Positions 46,192-55,107 of a stretch of 64,000 bases of DNA are shown piece after piece. The stretch lies in assembly GCF_013283195.1 (NCBI RefSeq), contig NZ_JABEKT010000002.1:1375862-1439861 (forward strand), written 5' to 3'. Source of the DNA: Ensifer adhaerens. Lineage in GTDB: Bacteria > Pseudomonadota > Alphaproteobacteria > Rhizobiales > Rhizobiaceae. Position numbers and translations under genes: made by a program. A model generated the notes under the pieces. That model was not told the origin of the DNA. It worked only from the letters and a program-made list of their open reading frames with translations, and ran no database searches. Numbering within the stretch: the stretch's first letter is position 1; the number at the start of each line of letters is the position of its first letter.

Positions 46192-47841
46192 TCAGACGAG
46201 GGCTGCTCTTTTTTGTCCGGGGATAGCGTTGATGAGTTCGCGGGTGTAGTCGCTGCCCGGGCGCTCGAAGACGTCCTCGACCGTTCCGCCATCGACCAGC
46301 CGGCCGTCCTTCAGCACGGACACCGTGTCCGAGATCTGCCGCACGACTGCGAGGTCGTGGGACACGAACAGGTAGGTCAGCCCGAGATCGCGCTGGAGTT
46401 CATCGAGAAGATCGAGGATGCGGGCCTGCACCGTCACATCGAGGGCGGAGACCGCTTCGTCGAGAACCACGACGTCAGGATCGAGCACCAGCGCGCGGGC
46501 GATCGCCACGCGTTGTCGCTGGCCGCCCGAAAGCGCATGCGGGCGCCGGTCAAGCGCGGTTTCAGGCAGACCGACGCGTCTGAGGATCGCCCTTACCTTT
46601 TCCTCGCGCGCTGGCCGGGCCAGCTTGGCAAAATTCAGGAGCGGTTCGGCAACGATGTCGAACACCGTCTGACGCGGATCGAGCGAGCCATACGGATTTT
46701 GATAGACCAGCTGGATCTTGCGTCGGAACTGGCGCAGCGTCTCCCCGCGAAGCGTCGAGAGATCGGTGCCATCGATCTCGATGCGACCCGCGGTCGGCTT
46801 CTGAAACCCGACAATCGCCCGGATGGTGGTGGTCTTGCCGGAGCCGGATTCGCCGACGATGGCATGGGTTGTGCCTCGACGGACCCGGAAGCTTAAGTCA
46901 TCGACGGCACGAAACGATTTGCCGTTACCATCCGTCCGCACGAAGTCCTGCACAAGGCCATCGACAATGATGACGTCATCGCCGGATGCCTGAGGCTTTT
47001 CGCGCGCGGTCGCCGGCGCTTTGCGCGCAACGGCCGAGAACGACGGCGCATCGGCCAACAGCTGTCGGGTGTAGGCAGACCGCGGTGCGGCAAGCACCAC
47101 CTTGGTCGCTCCCGCTTCCTGAACACGCCCGTCTTGCAGGACGACGAGCCGGTCGGCGCGATCAGCGGCCACGCCGAGATCATGGGTTACGAGCAGGACC
47201 GACGTGCCGAATTCGGTACGCAATTCGTCGATCAGGTCGAGGATGCGCTTCTGAACCGTGACGTCGAGCGCGCTTGTCGGTTCATCGGCGATGATGAGCT
47301 GCGGCTTCAACGCAACGGCGATCGCAATCAGCACGCGCTGGCGCATACCACCCGAAAGCTCGTGCGGATATTGTCGCGCCCGGAGTGCGGGCTCGCTCAA
47401 CCCGACGCGCCCCAGAAGCGAAATCACCTGAGCCTCCAGGTCCCGACCGCTTGCGACACCATGGATTCGGAGGATTTCACCGACCTGCGCGCCGATCGTC
47501 TTGACGGGATTGAGCGAGCTTGCCGGATCCTGCGGCACCAGACTGATCTTTGCCCCACGCACCGCATCGAGTTGGCGATCCGACCAGCGCGCGATGTCCG
47601 TGCCGTTGAGCCTGATGCTGCCGCCATCGATGCGGCCATTGGCATGCAGCAGGCCGATGATCGACTGCGCCGTCGTTGTCTTGCCGGAGCCGGACTCGCC
47701 GACCAGCGCTACGACCTCACCGGGATCGATCCGGAACGAGACGTCGTGCACGACGCGGCGATGCGCAACGCCGTCATGATAGCCGATCGACAGGTTCTCG
47801 ACCTCGAGCACCGGCGGGTGGGGAACGTTGGAGCCGCTCAT
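46192..47841 (-). CDS. Fused double ATPase of a dipeptide-type ABC importer
   Basis: A 549-residue protein with two complete ABC domains, a DppD-like half (about 10-260) and a DppF-like half (about 295-540), fused in one chain. Each half has Walker A (GESGSGKTT twice), a signature motif (LSGGMRQR, LSGGQRQR) and Walker B (LIIADEP, VVVLDEA). The fusion guarantees a one-to-one heterodimer on the two permeases. ATG 47841 overlaps the stop of the permease gene (ATGA); the frame upstream to 47976 lies within that gene and is not coding. Confidence 0.9.
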   Translation of the reverse strand: MSGSNVPHPPVLEVENLSIGYHDGVAHRRVVHDVSFRIDPGEVVALVGESGSGKTTTAQSIIGLLHANGRIDGGSIRLNGTDIARWSDRQLDAVRGAKISLVPQDPASSLNPVKTIGAQVGEILRIHGVASGRDLEAQVISLLGRVGLSEPALRARQYPHELSGGMRQRVLIAIAVALKPQLIIADEPTSALDVTVQKRILDLIDELRTEFGTSVLLVTHDLGVAADRADRLVVLQDGRVQEAGATKVVLAAPRSAYTRQLLADAPSFSAVARKAPATAREKPQASGDDVIIVDGLVQDFVRTDGNGKSFRAVDDLSFRVRRGTTHAIVGESGSGKTTTIRAIVGFQKPTAGRIEIDGTDLSTLRGETLRQFRRKIQLVYQNPYGSLDPRQTVFDIVAEPLLNFAKLARPAREEKVRAILRRVGLPETALDRRPHALSGGQRQRVAIARALVLDPDVVVLDEAVSALDVTVQARILDLLDELQRDLGLTYLFVSHDLAVVRQISDTVSVLKDGRLVDGGTVEDVFERPGSDYTRELINAIPGQKRAALV

Positions 47842-48722
47842 GCTGCCACCTTGCCGAAGGATTGGCTGACGCGGTTTGCAGCCAGAACCACCAGAACGAC
47901 GATGACCCCGGGTGCCGTGGTCAGCCACCAGGCCGTCGAGATGTAGTTGCGGCCTTCGGCAATCAGCAAGCCCCACTCCGGCGTCGGTGGCGGAGCGCCA
48001 TAGCCCAGGAACCCGAGCGTCGAGATCTGCAGGACGGCCGACCCGAACTGCAATGCCGCAATAGCCAGAACCGAGGTCAGGGAGTTCGGCAGCACGTGCC
48101 GCCAGAGGACCGCAGCGAATGTGCCGCCGCTACCAAAAGCTGCCTCGACATAGTCGCTGCGCCGGACGCGAACGACCTCCGAACGCGACAGACGGGCAAA
48201 GCGCGCAACCGAGGTCACGCCAACGGCAACGGCCGCATTGACCGTACCGAAGCCGAGCAGGATGATGATGCTGAGCGAAAGCATGAGCGGCGGTATCGAC
48301 AGCAAGACATCGACGAGACGCATGATCGCATCGTCAACCCGGCGCCGGACCGATCCTGCTATGACCCCAATGGTGGTGCCGACGACAAGACCGAGCGCCA
48401 CAGCGACAAAAGCACCGGTCAGCGAATGCACCGCGCCGTAGACAATGCGGGCGTAAAGATCGCGCCCGAGCGCATCGGTACCAAGCAGATGGCTGGCATC
48501 GGGCCGGCGCAACTGTTCGCCACCGACCCCTTCGAGGGGATTGTAGCTGGTGAAAAGCCACGGAGCGACGGCCCAAAGGAAGGCGATGGCAAGAACCAGC
48601 CAGGACAATGCGAGGCCCACTGGCAACCGTCGGACGAAATGGGGGAGCGAGAAGCGCCCGCCCGCCCGCTGTCCATGCCTAGACGCGATGGCGTCGTCCT
48701 GGATCGTATCGAACGTGGTCAT
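47838..48722 (-). CDS. Dipeptide-type ABC importer permease (DppC-like)
   Basis: A 294-residue permease with an N-terminal helix (about 38-58), the GTDALGRDLYARI segment, and the BPD core with an EAA-type loop around DYVEAAFGSGGTFAAVLWRHVLPN. ATG 48722 overlaps the stop of the DppB-like gene (ATGA). It forms the channel with that partner. Confidence 0.9.
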   Translation of the reverse strand: MTTFDTIQDDAIASRHGQRAGGRFSLPHFVRRLPVGLALSWLVLAIAFLWAVAPWLFTSYNPLEGVGGEQLRRPDASHLLGTDALGRDLYARIVYGAVHSLTGAFVAVALGLVVGTTIGVIAGSVRRRVDDAIMRLVDVLLSIPPLMLSLSIIILLGFGTVNAAVAVGVTSVARFARLSRSEVVRVRRSDYVEAAFGSGGTFAAVLWRHVLPNSLTSVLAIAALQFGSAVLQISTLGFLGYGAPPPTPEWGLLIAEGRNYISTAWWLTTAPGVIVVLVVLAANRVSQSFGKVAA

Positions 48723-49663
48723 GCCGTGGCTCCTGCTTTTGTACGAAGGCGGGGATCGAGCACAGGAAAGAGCAGATCCACGATGAGATTGATGGTGACG
48801 AAGGCGAGTGCTGAGAACACAACAATCGCCTGAAGCACGGCGGCATCCTGACTGCCAACGGCCCTTCCCGTGAGGCCGCCGATGCCATTGAGGCCGAAGA
48901 CCGTTTCGGTAACGACCGCACCGGCGATGAGTTCGCCAAAGAGCACGCCGGCGATCGTCAGCGTCGGCAGCAGCGCGTTCTTCGCCACGTGCCGCCACAG
49001 CACCCACTGGCGGGTCGCCCCCTTGGCGCGGGCAACAGCGACGAAGGGCCGTGTCAGCACGTCATCGATGTTGCGCACCAGGACCTGGGCAAGCGGGGCG
49101 GAGATCGGCACGGCAAGCGTGAAGACCGGCAGGATCAGTTCCTGCCACGGACCAGGATTGATGACCGGCACGAGCTTCAGCCGGAACGAGAAGATCTGGA
49201 TCAGCATGATGCCTAACCAGAAGGTCGGGATCGAGATGAAGAGCGACGGCACGGACTGGATCGCGCCGCGCAGCCAGGCGAAAGGCGTGAGGCTCGACAC
49301 GAAGGCGATGACGACGGCAAAGACCGCGGCCAGCAGGAAGCCGAGCGATGCAAGTTTGAGTGTCGCCGGCAGATGAGCGGCAAGCATCGTGCTGACGGGC
49401 ACGCCCACCTGAACGGAATAGCCGAAATTGCCGGTCAGAAACCGCCCGATCGTCTGGATATACTGCACCCAGATGGCGCTATCGGCTGCATAGGACGCAC
49501 GGATGTCGGCGATCTGCTGCGGGTTTAGCCCAAGTTCCGGGTTTTGGAACTTGATGAGGATGGCATCCCCCGGCATCGCCTGCAGCAGCACGAAGGAAAT
49601 GGTGAAGGCCGCCCATAGGACGAACAACGCCTGTCCCAGGCGATTGAGCAAATATCCGGACAT
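48719..49663 (-). CDS. Dipeptide-type ABC importer permease (DppB-like)
   Basis: A 314-residue permease: first helix at about residues 10-30, then a periplasmic segment, then a BPD core with the EAA-type loop FVAVARAKGATRQWVLWRHVAKN. AGAGGAAC precedes ATG 49663. It lies 69 bases downstream of the binding-protein gene with a stem-loop between. Confidence 0.9.
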   Translation of the reverse strand: MSGYLLNRLGQALFVLWAAFTISFVLLQAMPGDAILIKFQNPELGLNPQQIADIRASYAADSAIWVQYIQTIGRFLTGNFGYSVQVGVPVSTMLAAHLPATLKLASLGFLLAAVFAVVIAFVSSLTPFAWLRGAIQSVPSLFISIPTFWLGIMLIQIFSFRLKLVPVINPGPWQELILPVFTLAVPISAPLAQVLVRNIDDVLTRPFVAVARAKGATRQWVLWRHVAKNALLPTLTIAGVLFGELIAGAVVTETVFGLNGIGGLTGRAVGSQDAAVLQAIVVFSALAFVTINLIVDLLFPVLDPRLRTKAGATA

Positions 49664-49695
49664 TTGCCGTTCCTCTGCTTTGTGTCATTGCGAAG

Positions 49696-49723
49696 ACCGG
49701 CCACGGCAATGCGCGTGGCCGGT
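49696..49723 (-). terminator. Stem-loop between binding-protein and permease genes
   Basis: ACCGGCCACG (49696-49705) pairs exactly with CGTGGCCGGT (49714-49723). There is no T run on the minus strand, so it probably tunes relative expression rather than ending transcription. Confidence 0.6.
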
Positions 49724-49732
49724 TGAACAGCA

Positions 49733-51364
49733 TCAATGTTCGGCGAGCCAGGTGCTGTAGAAGCTCGGGCGGCCGACCGACTCGAAAGCGATGCCCTGGA
49801 CGTAAGGCGCGCCGGCGAAGGCCTGCGGCTCCTCGAAGATCGGGATCGCATAGGCCTGGTCAATGACGTAGTCCTGGACCTCGCCGGCGATTGCAAACCG
49901 CTTCTCACGATCGGGCTCTGCGGTGAGCGCCTCAAGCAGGCCGTTCAGCTTGTCGTCGGCAAAACTCTGGACCTTATCGCTCTGCCCGCCCTTCTGGCGC
50001 AGCACGTCTCGGTTCTTCGGGTAGTACTGGCTCTTGATCACGTCAGGATCGGCGCGACCGACCATCGCCGGAGAAACCGGTGTCTTGAGCGGATCGAGAT
50101 CGTCGACGACCCGGCTGCCGCTGTCGCCCGCAAGTACTGTCAGCTTGACGCCGAGCTTGCCCCATTGCTGGGCAACGAGCTGCAAGGTTTCCTTGTTCTG
50201 CGGCTGTGGCAGAGATTCGTACGCCGTCAGCACCAATTCCTTGCCGTCTTTCTGCCGCAGGCCATTGGCGCCGACCGTCCAGCCGGCCTCTTCGAGAAGT
50301 GCCTTTGCCTTTTCCGGATCGAAGGCGAGTTTGGCAGAAATGTCGCGGTAACCGAGCGCCGTCGAGGCGATGATCGATGTCGCCTGCGGGTAATTGGCGG
50401 AAAACAGCGTCGTGACGATTTCCTTGGCGTCGGTCGCGTGCAACAGCGCCTTGCGGACCCTGACGTCTGCGACTAGTGGATTGTCGGGACGGAAGACCAC
50501 GCTGTTGTTCACGCCGCGCGTCGAGGGCGCGTAGATCTGGTAATCCTGGGCCTCGACCTGCTTTTCGTCATAGGCCTGTACCTGGCGGATGAAATCGGCC
50601 TGACCGGCAAGCAGCGCGCCGATGCGCACGCTGTCTTCGCCGGTGATGATGTACTTGATACCATCGAGATAGGCCCTGCCCTGATGCTCCAGCTTTGCCG
50701 GACCCCAGGCGTATTCTTCACGCGCCTTCAGGTTCAGCTCCTTGCCGATCGTTTCGCTATCGACGACAAACGGACCGGAACCGATGATCTTGGTGGCGTC
50801 GCCCAGCTGTTCGAAAGGAAGCGCCAGCGTGCTTGCCGCGACAAGGCCGGAACCGATGACCGAGGTGCCCTGCAGGAAGCCGGGTGACGGCTTCTTGAAG
50901 AAGAATTTGACCGTCTGGGGATCGACGACCTCGCTGCGCTCGTAATTGTTGATCACCTCCGACACCGGCTGTTTCAGCGCCTTGTTGCCGAGCCCGAAGA
51001 CGTCGTAATTCTTGGCGACGGCTGCCGCATCGAGTGGCGTGCCGTCGGAGAAGGTGACGCCCGGGCGGATCTTGAACGTGTACTCGGTCGCGTCAGCGTT
51101 GACCGTCCAGGATTCGGCGATCCAGGGCTCGATTTCGAGCGTCTTCGGATTCTGATAGGTCAGCTTGTCGGTGATCTGATTGAGGATGCCACCGTTCGGA
51201 TAGAAGCCGCCGGCCGGCGGATAGAGATTGGTATGGGCCTGCTGCTCGAGATAGATCAGCGTTCCGCCCTTGACCGGCTCGCTAGCAAAAGCGCCAGGCA
51301 GGAAAAGGCCGGAGGCGGAGATTGTCGCCAGCGTCAGCGCAAGCCGTTTCAGTTTCGTCGTCAT
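49733..51364 (-). CDS. Family 5 periplasmic binding protein of the CMD/monooxygenase module
   Basis: A 543-residue solute-binding protein with a signal peptide (about 1-27, GAFASEPVKGG), the family 5 start GGTLIYLEQQAHTNLYPPAGG, and the FKIRPGVTFSDGTPLDA lobe motif. It is the first gene of the operon that continues with two permeases, the fused ATPase, the luciferase-like enzyme and the two CMD proteins. I recall a KPN_01854-type binding protein accompanying such modules. The ligand is not known; opine-like or sulphur-containing compounds are guesses only. AAGGAAGG precedes ATG 51364. Confidence 0.88.
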   Translation of the reverse strand: MTTKLKRLALTLATISASGLFLPGAFASEPVKGGTLIYLEQQAHTNLYPPAGGFYPNGGILNQITDKLTYQNPKTLEIEPWIAESWTVNADATEYTFKIRPGVTFSDGTPLDAAAVAKNYDVFGLGNKALKQPVSEVINNYERSEVVDPQTVKFFFKKPSPGFLQGTSVIGSGLVAASTLALPFEQLGDATKIIGSGPFVVDSETIGKELNLKAREEYAWGPAKLEHQGRAYLDGIKYIITGEDSVRIGALLAGQADFIRQVQAYDEKQVEAQDYQIYAPSTRGVNNSVVFRPDNPLVADVRVRKALLHATDAKEIVTTLFSANYPQATSIIASTALGYRDISAKLAFDPEKAKALLEEAGWTVGANGLRQKDGKELVLTAYESLPQPQNKETLQLVAQQWGKLGVKLTVLAGDSGSRVVDDLDPLKTPVSPAMVGRADPDVIKSQYYPKNRDVLRQKGGQSDKVQSFADDKLNGLLEALTAEPDREKRFAIAGEVQDYVIDQAYAIPIFEEPQAFAGAPYVQGIAFESVGRPSFYSTWLAEH

Positions 51365-51673
51365 GGGAGCCTTCCTTCAAATGTCTGAAGGCTATCGTAC
51401 GAGGAAGTGTCGGATCATCAACTAAATCTAGTAAATTAATATGCTATATGTTCCGAGCGAATGGAAAGAAGCATCTCCGTCTCCGAGCCGATGGAGATAT
51501 TTCTCCCGAGGCCGTCTCACTGCCTTCTTTTGCTGGTCTCAAGCGACATGCGGATCAGGGCGTTGAAAGACCGTCTGTTATCGTGGGCGAAACGCTTCAC
51601 GTGCCATTGACAATTCGGCCCCTATTCATTGAAAACTTTGCCAATTCCTTCCAAGCCCGAGATTGAGATATTC
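51365..51673. other. Intergenic region between the importer operon and exoB
   Basis: A 309-base gap between divergent genes. The left part carries the candidate promoter near 51394-51432. The rest, up to the weak GAGA before the exoB ATG, shows no coding sequence or recognised repeat; the short plus-strand frame spanning it has no recognisable product. Confidence 0.6.
51394..51432 (-). promoter_or_regulatory. Candidate promoter of the importer/CMD operon
   Basis: On the minus strand, TTGATG (51421-51416) and TACGAT (51399-51394), 16 bases apart, resemble a sigma-70 promoter. The small dyad ACTA-N4-TAGT (51421-51432) sits just upstream and could be an operator. Confidence 0.3.
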
Positions 51674-52660
51674 ATGACAAATAACAAGGTTCTTGTCGTC
51701 GGCGGCGCCGGCTATATCGGCTCGCACACCTGCCTTCAGCTGGCCTCCAAGGGTTTTGAACCCATGGTCTACGACAACCTGTCGAACGGCCATGAGGAGT
51801 TCGTCAAATGGGGCGTTCTGGAAAAGGGCGACATCCGCGACCGGCAGCGGCTCGACGACGTGCTGGCACGACACAAGCCGCGGGCGATCCTTCACTTCGC
51901 CGCGATGATCGAAGTCGGCGAATCCGTCAAGGATCCGGTCTCCTTCTACGACAACAACGTCATCGGAACCTTGACCCTGCTGTCGGCAGCACTTTCGGCC
52001 GGCATCGAGGCTTTCGTGTTTTCGTCCACCTGCGCCACCTATGGATTGCCGGAAAGCGTGCCGATCGACGAGCAGCACCGCCAGGCCCCGATCAACCCCT
52101 ATGGCCGCACGAAGTGGGTCTGCGAGCAGGCATTGAAGGACTACGGGCAGTACAAGGGACTGCGCTCGGTCATCCTGCGTTACTTCAATGCCGCGGGTGC
52201 CGACCCCGAGGGGCGGATCGGCGAGTGGCACGAGCCTGAGACCCACGCGATCCCGCTCGCGATCGATGCCGCCCTCGGTCGCCGCGATGGCTTCAAGGTC
52301 TTCGGCACCGACTACGACACCCGCGACGGCACCTGCGTGCGCGACTACATCCACGTGCTCGACCTTGCCGACGCGCATGTGCGCGCCGTCGAATACTTGC
52401 TTGAGGGCGGCGACAGCGTCGAGCTCAATCTTGGCACGGGCACCGGCACGACGGTCAAGGAACTGCTGAACGCGATTACAGAGGTCTCCGGCCGCACCTT
52501 CGGCATCGACTATGTCGATCGTCGGGAAGGCGATTCGACCACGCTCGTCGCCAACAACGACAAGGCCCGCGCAGTGCTCGGCTGGGAGCCGCAGTATGAC
52601 CTCGCGGCGATCACGCGCACGGCCTGGAACTGGCATTCCCGCCGCAACCAGGGTGCCTGA
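51674..52660 (+). CDS. exoB: UDP-glucose 4-epimerase (ExoB/GalE)
   Basis: A 328-residue short-chain dehydrogenase-type epimerase that makes UDP-galactose, the donor for the first sugar of succinoglycan. The NAD motif GGAGYIGS is at the N terminus; the catalytic Ser lies in FSSTCATYG (about residue 119) and the YxxxK pair is Tyr143/Lys147 in NPYGRTK. Length equals that of S. meliloti ExoB as I recall it. ATG 51674 starts at the proper position; the frame upstream to 51629 lacks similarity. It faces exoZ tail to tail, as in the S. meliloti cluster. Confidence 0.93.
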   Translation: MTNNKVLVVGGAGYIGSHTCLQLASKGFEPMVYDNLSNGHEEFVKWGVLEKGDIRDRQRLDDVLARHKPRAILHFAAMIEVGESVKDPVSFYDNNVIGTLTLLSAALSAGIEAFVFSSTCATYGLPESVPIDEQHRQAPINPYGRTKWVCEQALKDYGQYKGLRSVILRYFNAAGADPEGRIGEWHEPETHAIPLAIDAALGRRDGFKVFGTDYDTRDGTCVRDYIHVLDLADAHVRAVEYLLEGGDSVELNLGTGTGTTVKELLNAITEVSGRTFGIDYVDRREGDSTTLVANNDKARAVLGWEPQYDLAAITRTAWNWHSRRNQGA

Positions 52661-52699
52661 GATCAGGAACCTCGACGAACCGCATCCTGGCTTAGACGG

Positions 52700-53716
52700 C
52701 TAGGATGCCGGACGTACCCGGTTCAGGGGCAATCTGGAGCGGGTACGTCGCGTAATCGGGCGCTCGATGATGAAATACGCGGCAATGCCGGCCAGCGTGC
52801 CGGCCACGAGCGCGACAAGCAGTGTCGGCGCTGAATTCAAGCCGACCACCGCCGCGACCTTGACGACGACCGATATCGCGAAGGTGTGCCACAGGTAGAT
52901 CGAATAGGAGGCATCGCCGAGCAAGGTCGGCAATGTCCATTTTCGGAACCAACCGTCGGATTCAAGCGCAAGGGTGCCGGTGACCAGCATGACGGCCAGC
53001 GGGCCCAATATCCTTTCGTCGAACGGCAGGCGCAGGACGGCAAGGCCCGCGAGCCCCAGGAATGAACCGGCGACAAGCACGATGCCGACACCTGGTCCGG
53101 CAATCCGGCCCCGCAGCCAGAACTCGGCAACAATCATGCCGGCCACGAACTCGAGGATGACGGCGCGCGTATAGGTCAAAAACAGCGCGTTCTCCGTATC
53201 GATGGCAAGCCCGAGCAGCACTAGCGAAACGAACACCGCCGCCATCGCCGGCAGTCGACGATGCCGGGGCAGCATCAACGATGCGGCGAAGACGACATAG
53301 AAGAACATCTCGAAATTCAGCGTCCAGCCCTGCACGAGCACCGGCCAGATTTCGCCGCTGCTCGGCGAGCGCGCCGGGATGAACAGCAGTGAAGCGACGA
53401 TGTGTTCGAGCGACAGGACGAGATTCGGGAAAAGGCCGGCAATACCTCCCCCGATCATCACCATCGTCGCGAGCCAATAGACCGGCGCAATCCGGCGCAG
53501 CCGCTCCTTAAGGAAAGCAAGTGGTCTTGTCGGACGACGATCGCTGATCACCCACATGATGAAGCCACTGATGACGAAGAAGACATCGACGCCGGCAGCC
53601 CCGATCGCGAAGTGGTGGCCCGTCCGCTCGGCCGCGTGAAAGAGCACGACACCGAGCGCGGCAAGCGCGCGCAGATATTGTATGCCGTGGATTGTTTTCA
53701 TCGGCGTGGCGGTCAT
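52700..53716 (-). CDS. exoZ: Succinoglycan acetyltransferase (ExoZ)
   Basis: A 338-residue membrane acyltransferase of the acyltransferase-3 family, with about ten helices. The start GIQYLRALAALGVVLFHAAER carries the conserved Arg and His of the family, and GVDVFFVISGFIM follows. In succinoglycan synthesis ExoZ adds an acetyl group to a glucose of the repeat. Its ATG (53716) overlaps the exoQ stop as TGATG, so exoQ and exoZ are coupled. Position between exoB and exoQ supports the name. Confidence 0.9.
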   Translation of the reverse strand: MTATPMKTIHGIQYLRALAALGVVLFHAAERTGHHFAIGAAGVDVFFVISGFIMWVISDRRPTRPLAFLKERLRRIAPVYWLATMVMIGGGIAGLFPNLVLSLEHIVASLLFIPARSPSSGEIWPVLVQGWTLNFEMFFYVVFAASLMLPRHRRLPAMAAVFVSLVLLGLAIDTENALFLTYTRAVILEFVAGMIVAEFWLRGRIAGPGVGIVLVAGSFLGLAGLAVLRLPFDERILGPLAVMLVTGTLALESDGWFRKWTLPTLLGDASYSIYLWHTFAISVVVKVAAVVGLNSAPTLLVALVAGTLAGIAAYFIIERPITRRTRSRLPLNRVRPAS

Positions 53717-54999
53717 CAGAACCTCAGCTGCGGGTGGTGGCTTGCCAGCACCCTGCCCTCAGCAAGCCGACGCTCGCTGACGACCTGCCGGCCCTGCCTG
53801 ATCGTCAGCTTTCCGGCTGCAAAGTAGAGCAGGAAAGAGCCGACGTGGTAGGGATTCATGATGTCGATTTCGACGAAGGCCCGCACGAGCAGCAGCAGCA
53901 CCACGCCGAACAGAACGGAAGATTCCACGTGATGGTCATAGGTGAGCAGCCGCTTGATATGGCCGAAGACGGTCACCAGGAGCACGGTGCAAAGCAGCAC
54001 GAGCCCGATCGCGCCGGTCTCCACCATCGCCTCGATGAAGGTGTTGTGGAAATGGAAGCCCGAGCGGGTCGCGATGAAGAATTCTTCCCACAACCGCTCC
54101 GGTTCGGAAAAACCCTGGACCCAATAGGCCTGGTAACCCACACCGACGACAGGTGAAGAGAGTGCAGCCTCAATGCCCTGCCGCCAGAGATAGGTTCGCC
54201 CGGTCAGCGTGGAATCCTTGCCGAAGAGCCCGAGAATGAGGTCGACGCCGCCACCGTAGACCGCGGCAATGGCAGTGACCCCGCCCACGACGATGGCGGC
54301 GAGAAACAACCCCTTGCGATGGCTGGGCGACAACATGCCCACGGCGCGCATGCCGAGCCAGCAACAGACGATAGCGACGGCCGTCAGAACCGATGTCGCC
54401 GATTGCGAGGCAAACAGCGAATAGGCCGATATCAGTCCGACGGCTCCTGCGGCTCCGAGCCAAAACCTGCGCTCCCCAAGCGCAACAGGCGCGATGAAGG
54501 CAAAGTAGATCCCAAGAGACGCATAGAACCCGAGCTGGTTCTTCGAAGCAAAGGCACCGACGAAACTATAGGTGCCGTCAAGCGGATCCAAGTGGTAGAC
54601 GCCAAACAGCAACGAATAGACGAGCACGATACCGACCCCCGCCAGCGCGCCGCGCACGAGCGTGCGGATGTCGATCGTGCGCATGACGATCAGGGCGCAG
54701 ACGACATGGGAGAGGTACTGCACCCCCGTCCTTGCCGTCATCCCCGGCGCTGCCGACCAGAACACCGACAGGCAGGCAAAGACCGCAAAGGCAAGGATCC
54801 AGATATATCTGCCGTAATTGCCGAGCACCCTTCGATAATCGACGAGGACCAGTGGCAGCCACAGCGCGTAATAGACCAGGATCGACGCCTGCCCGAACCG
54901 CGAGGAATAGGCGAAGACGAAGAACGATATTGCCAGCGCAAACGTACCGTAGGCCTGGTTTTCACCGGGAGAAACGAGGCTTGCCTTGGAAATTTTCAT
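53716..54999 (-). CDS. exoQ: Succinoglycan polymerase-type membrane protein (ExoQ)
   Basis: A 427-residue, very hydrophobic protein of the O-antigen ligase/Wzy polymerase family, with about eleven helices and a periplasmic loop carrying the family GRTYLWRQGIEAALSSPVVGVG segment and a later HNTFIEAMVETG. ExoQ is needed for high-molecular-weight succinoglycan. It follows exoF with a gap that contains an 11-base stem-loop and overlaps exoZ. Confidence 0.9.
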   Translation of the reverse strand: MKISKASLVSPGENQAYGTFALAISFFVFAYSSRFGQASILVYYALWLPLVLVDYRRVLGNYGRYIWILAFAVFACLSVFWSAAPGMTARTGVQYLSHVVCALIVMRTIDIRTLVRGALAGVGIVLVYSLLFGVYHLDPLDGTYSFVGAFASKNQLGFYASLGIYFAFIAPVALGERRFWLGAAGAVGLISAYSLFASQSATSVLTAVAIVCCWLGMRAVGMLSPSHRKGLFLAAIVVGGVTAIAAVYGGGVDLILGLFGKDSTLTGRTYLWRQGIEAALSSPVVGVGYQAYWVQGFSEPERLWEEFFIATRSGFHFHNTFIEAMVETGAIGLVLLCTVLLVTVFGHIKRLLTYDHHVESSVLFGVVLLLLVRAFVEIDIMNPYHVGSFLLYFAAGKLTIRQGRQVVSERRLAEGRVLASHHPQLRF

Positions 55000-55012
55000 C
55001 GTGATCCTTCAA

Positions 55013-55047
55013 AGCGTTTCTCGATTAACGGGCATCCGAGAAACGCT
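55013..55047. repeat. Inverted repeat between exoF and exoQ
   Basis: AGCGTTTCTCG (55013-55023) pairs exactly with CGAGAAACGCT (55037-55047). A TATTTTG run follows on the plus strand, whereas the minus-strand (exo) message has only a short T stretch, so an attenuation or mRNA-processing role is possible. A nearby GAAACGCGCT (55099) partly repeats one arm. Confidence 0.5.
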
Positions 55048-55107
55048 CTATTTTGTTCTCAAGCGCTTCCTGATGGTCCCGCGCTTCGCACTTCTCCCCG
55101 AAACGCG

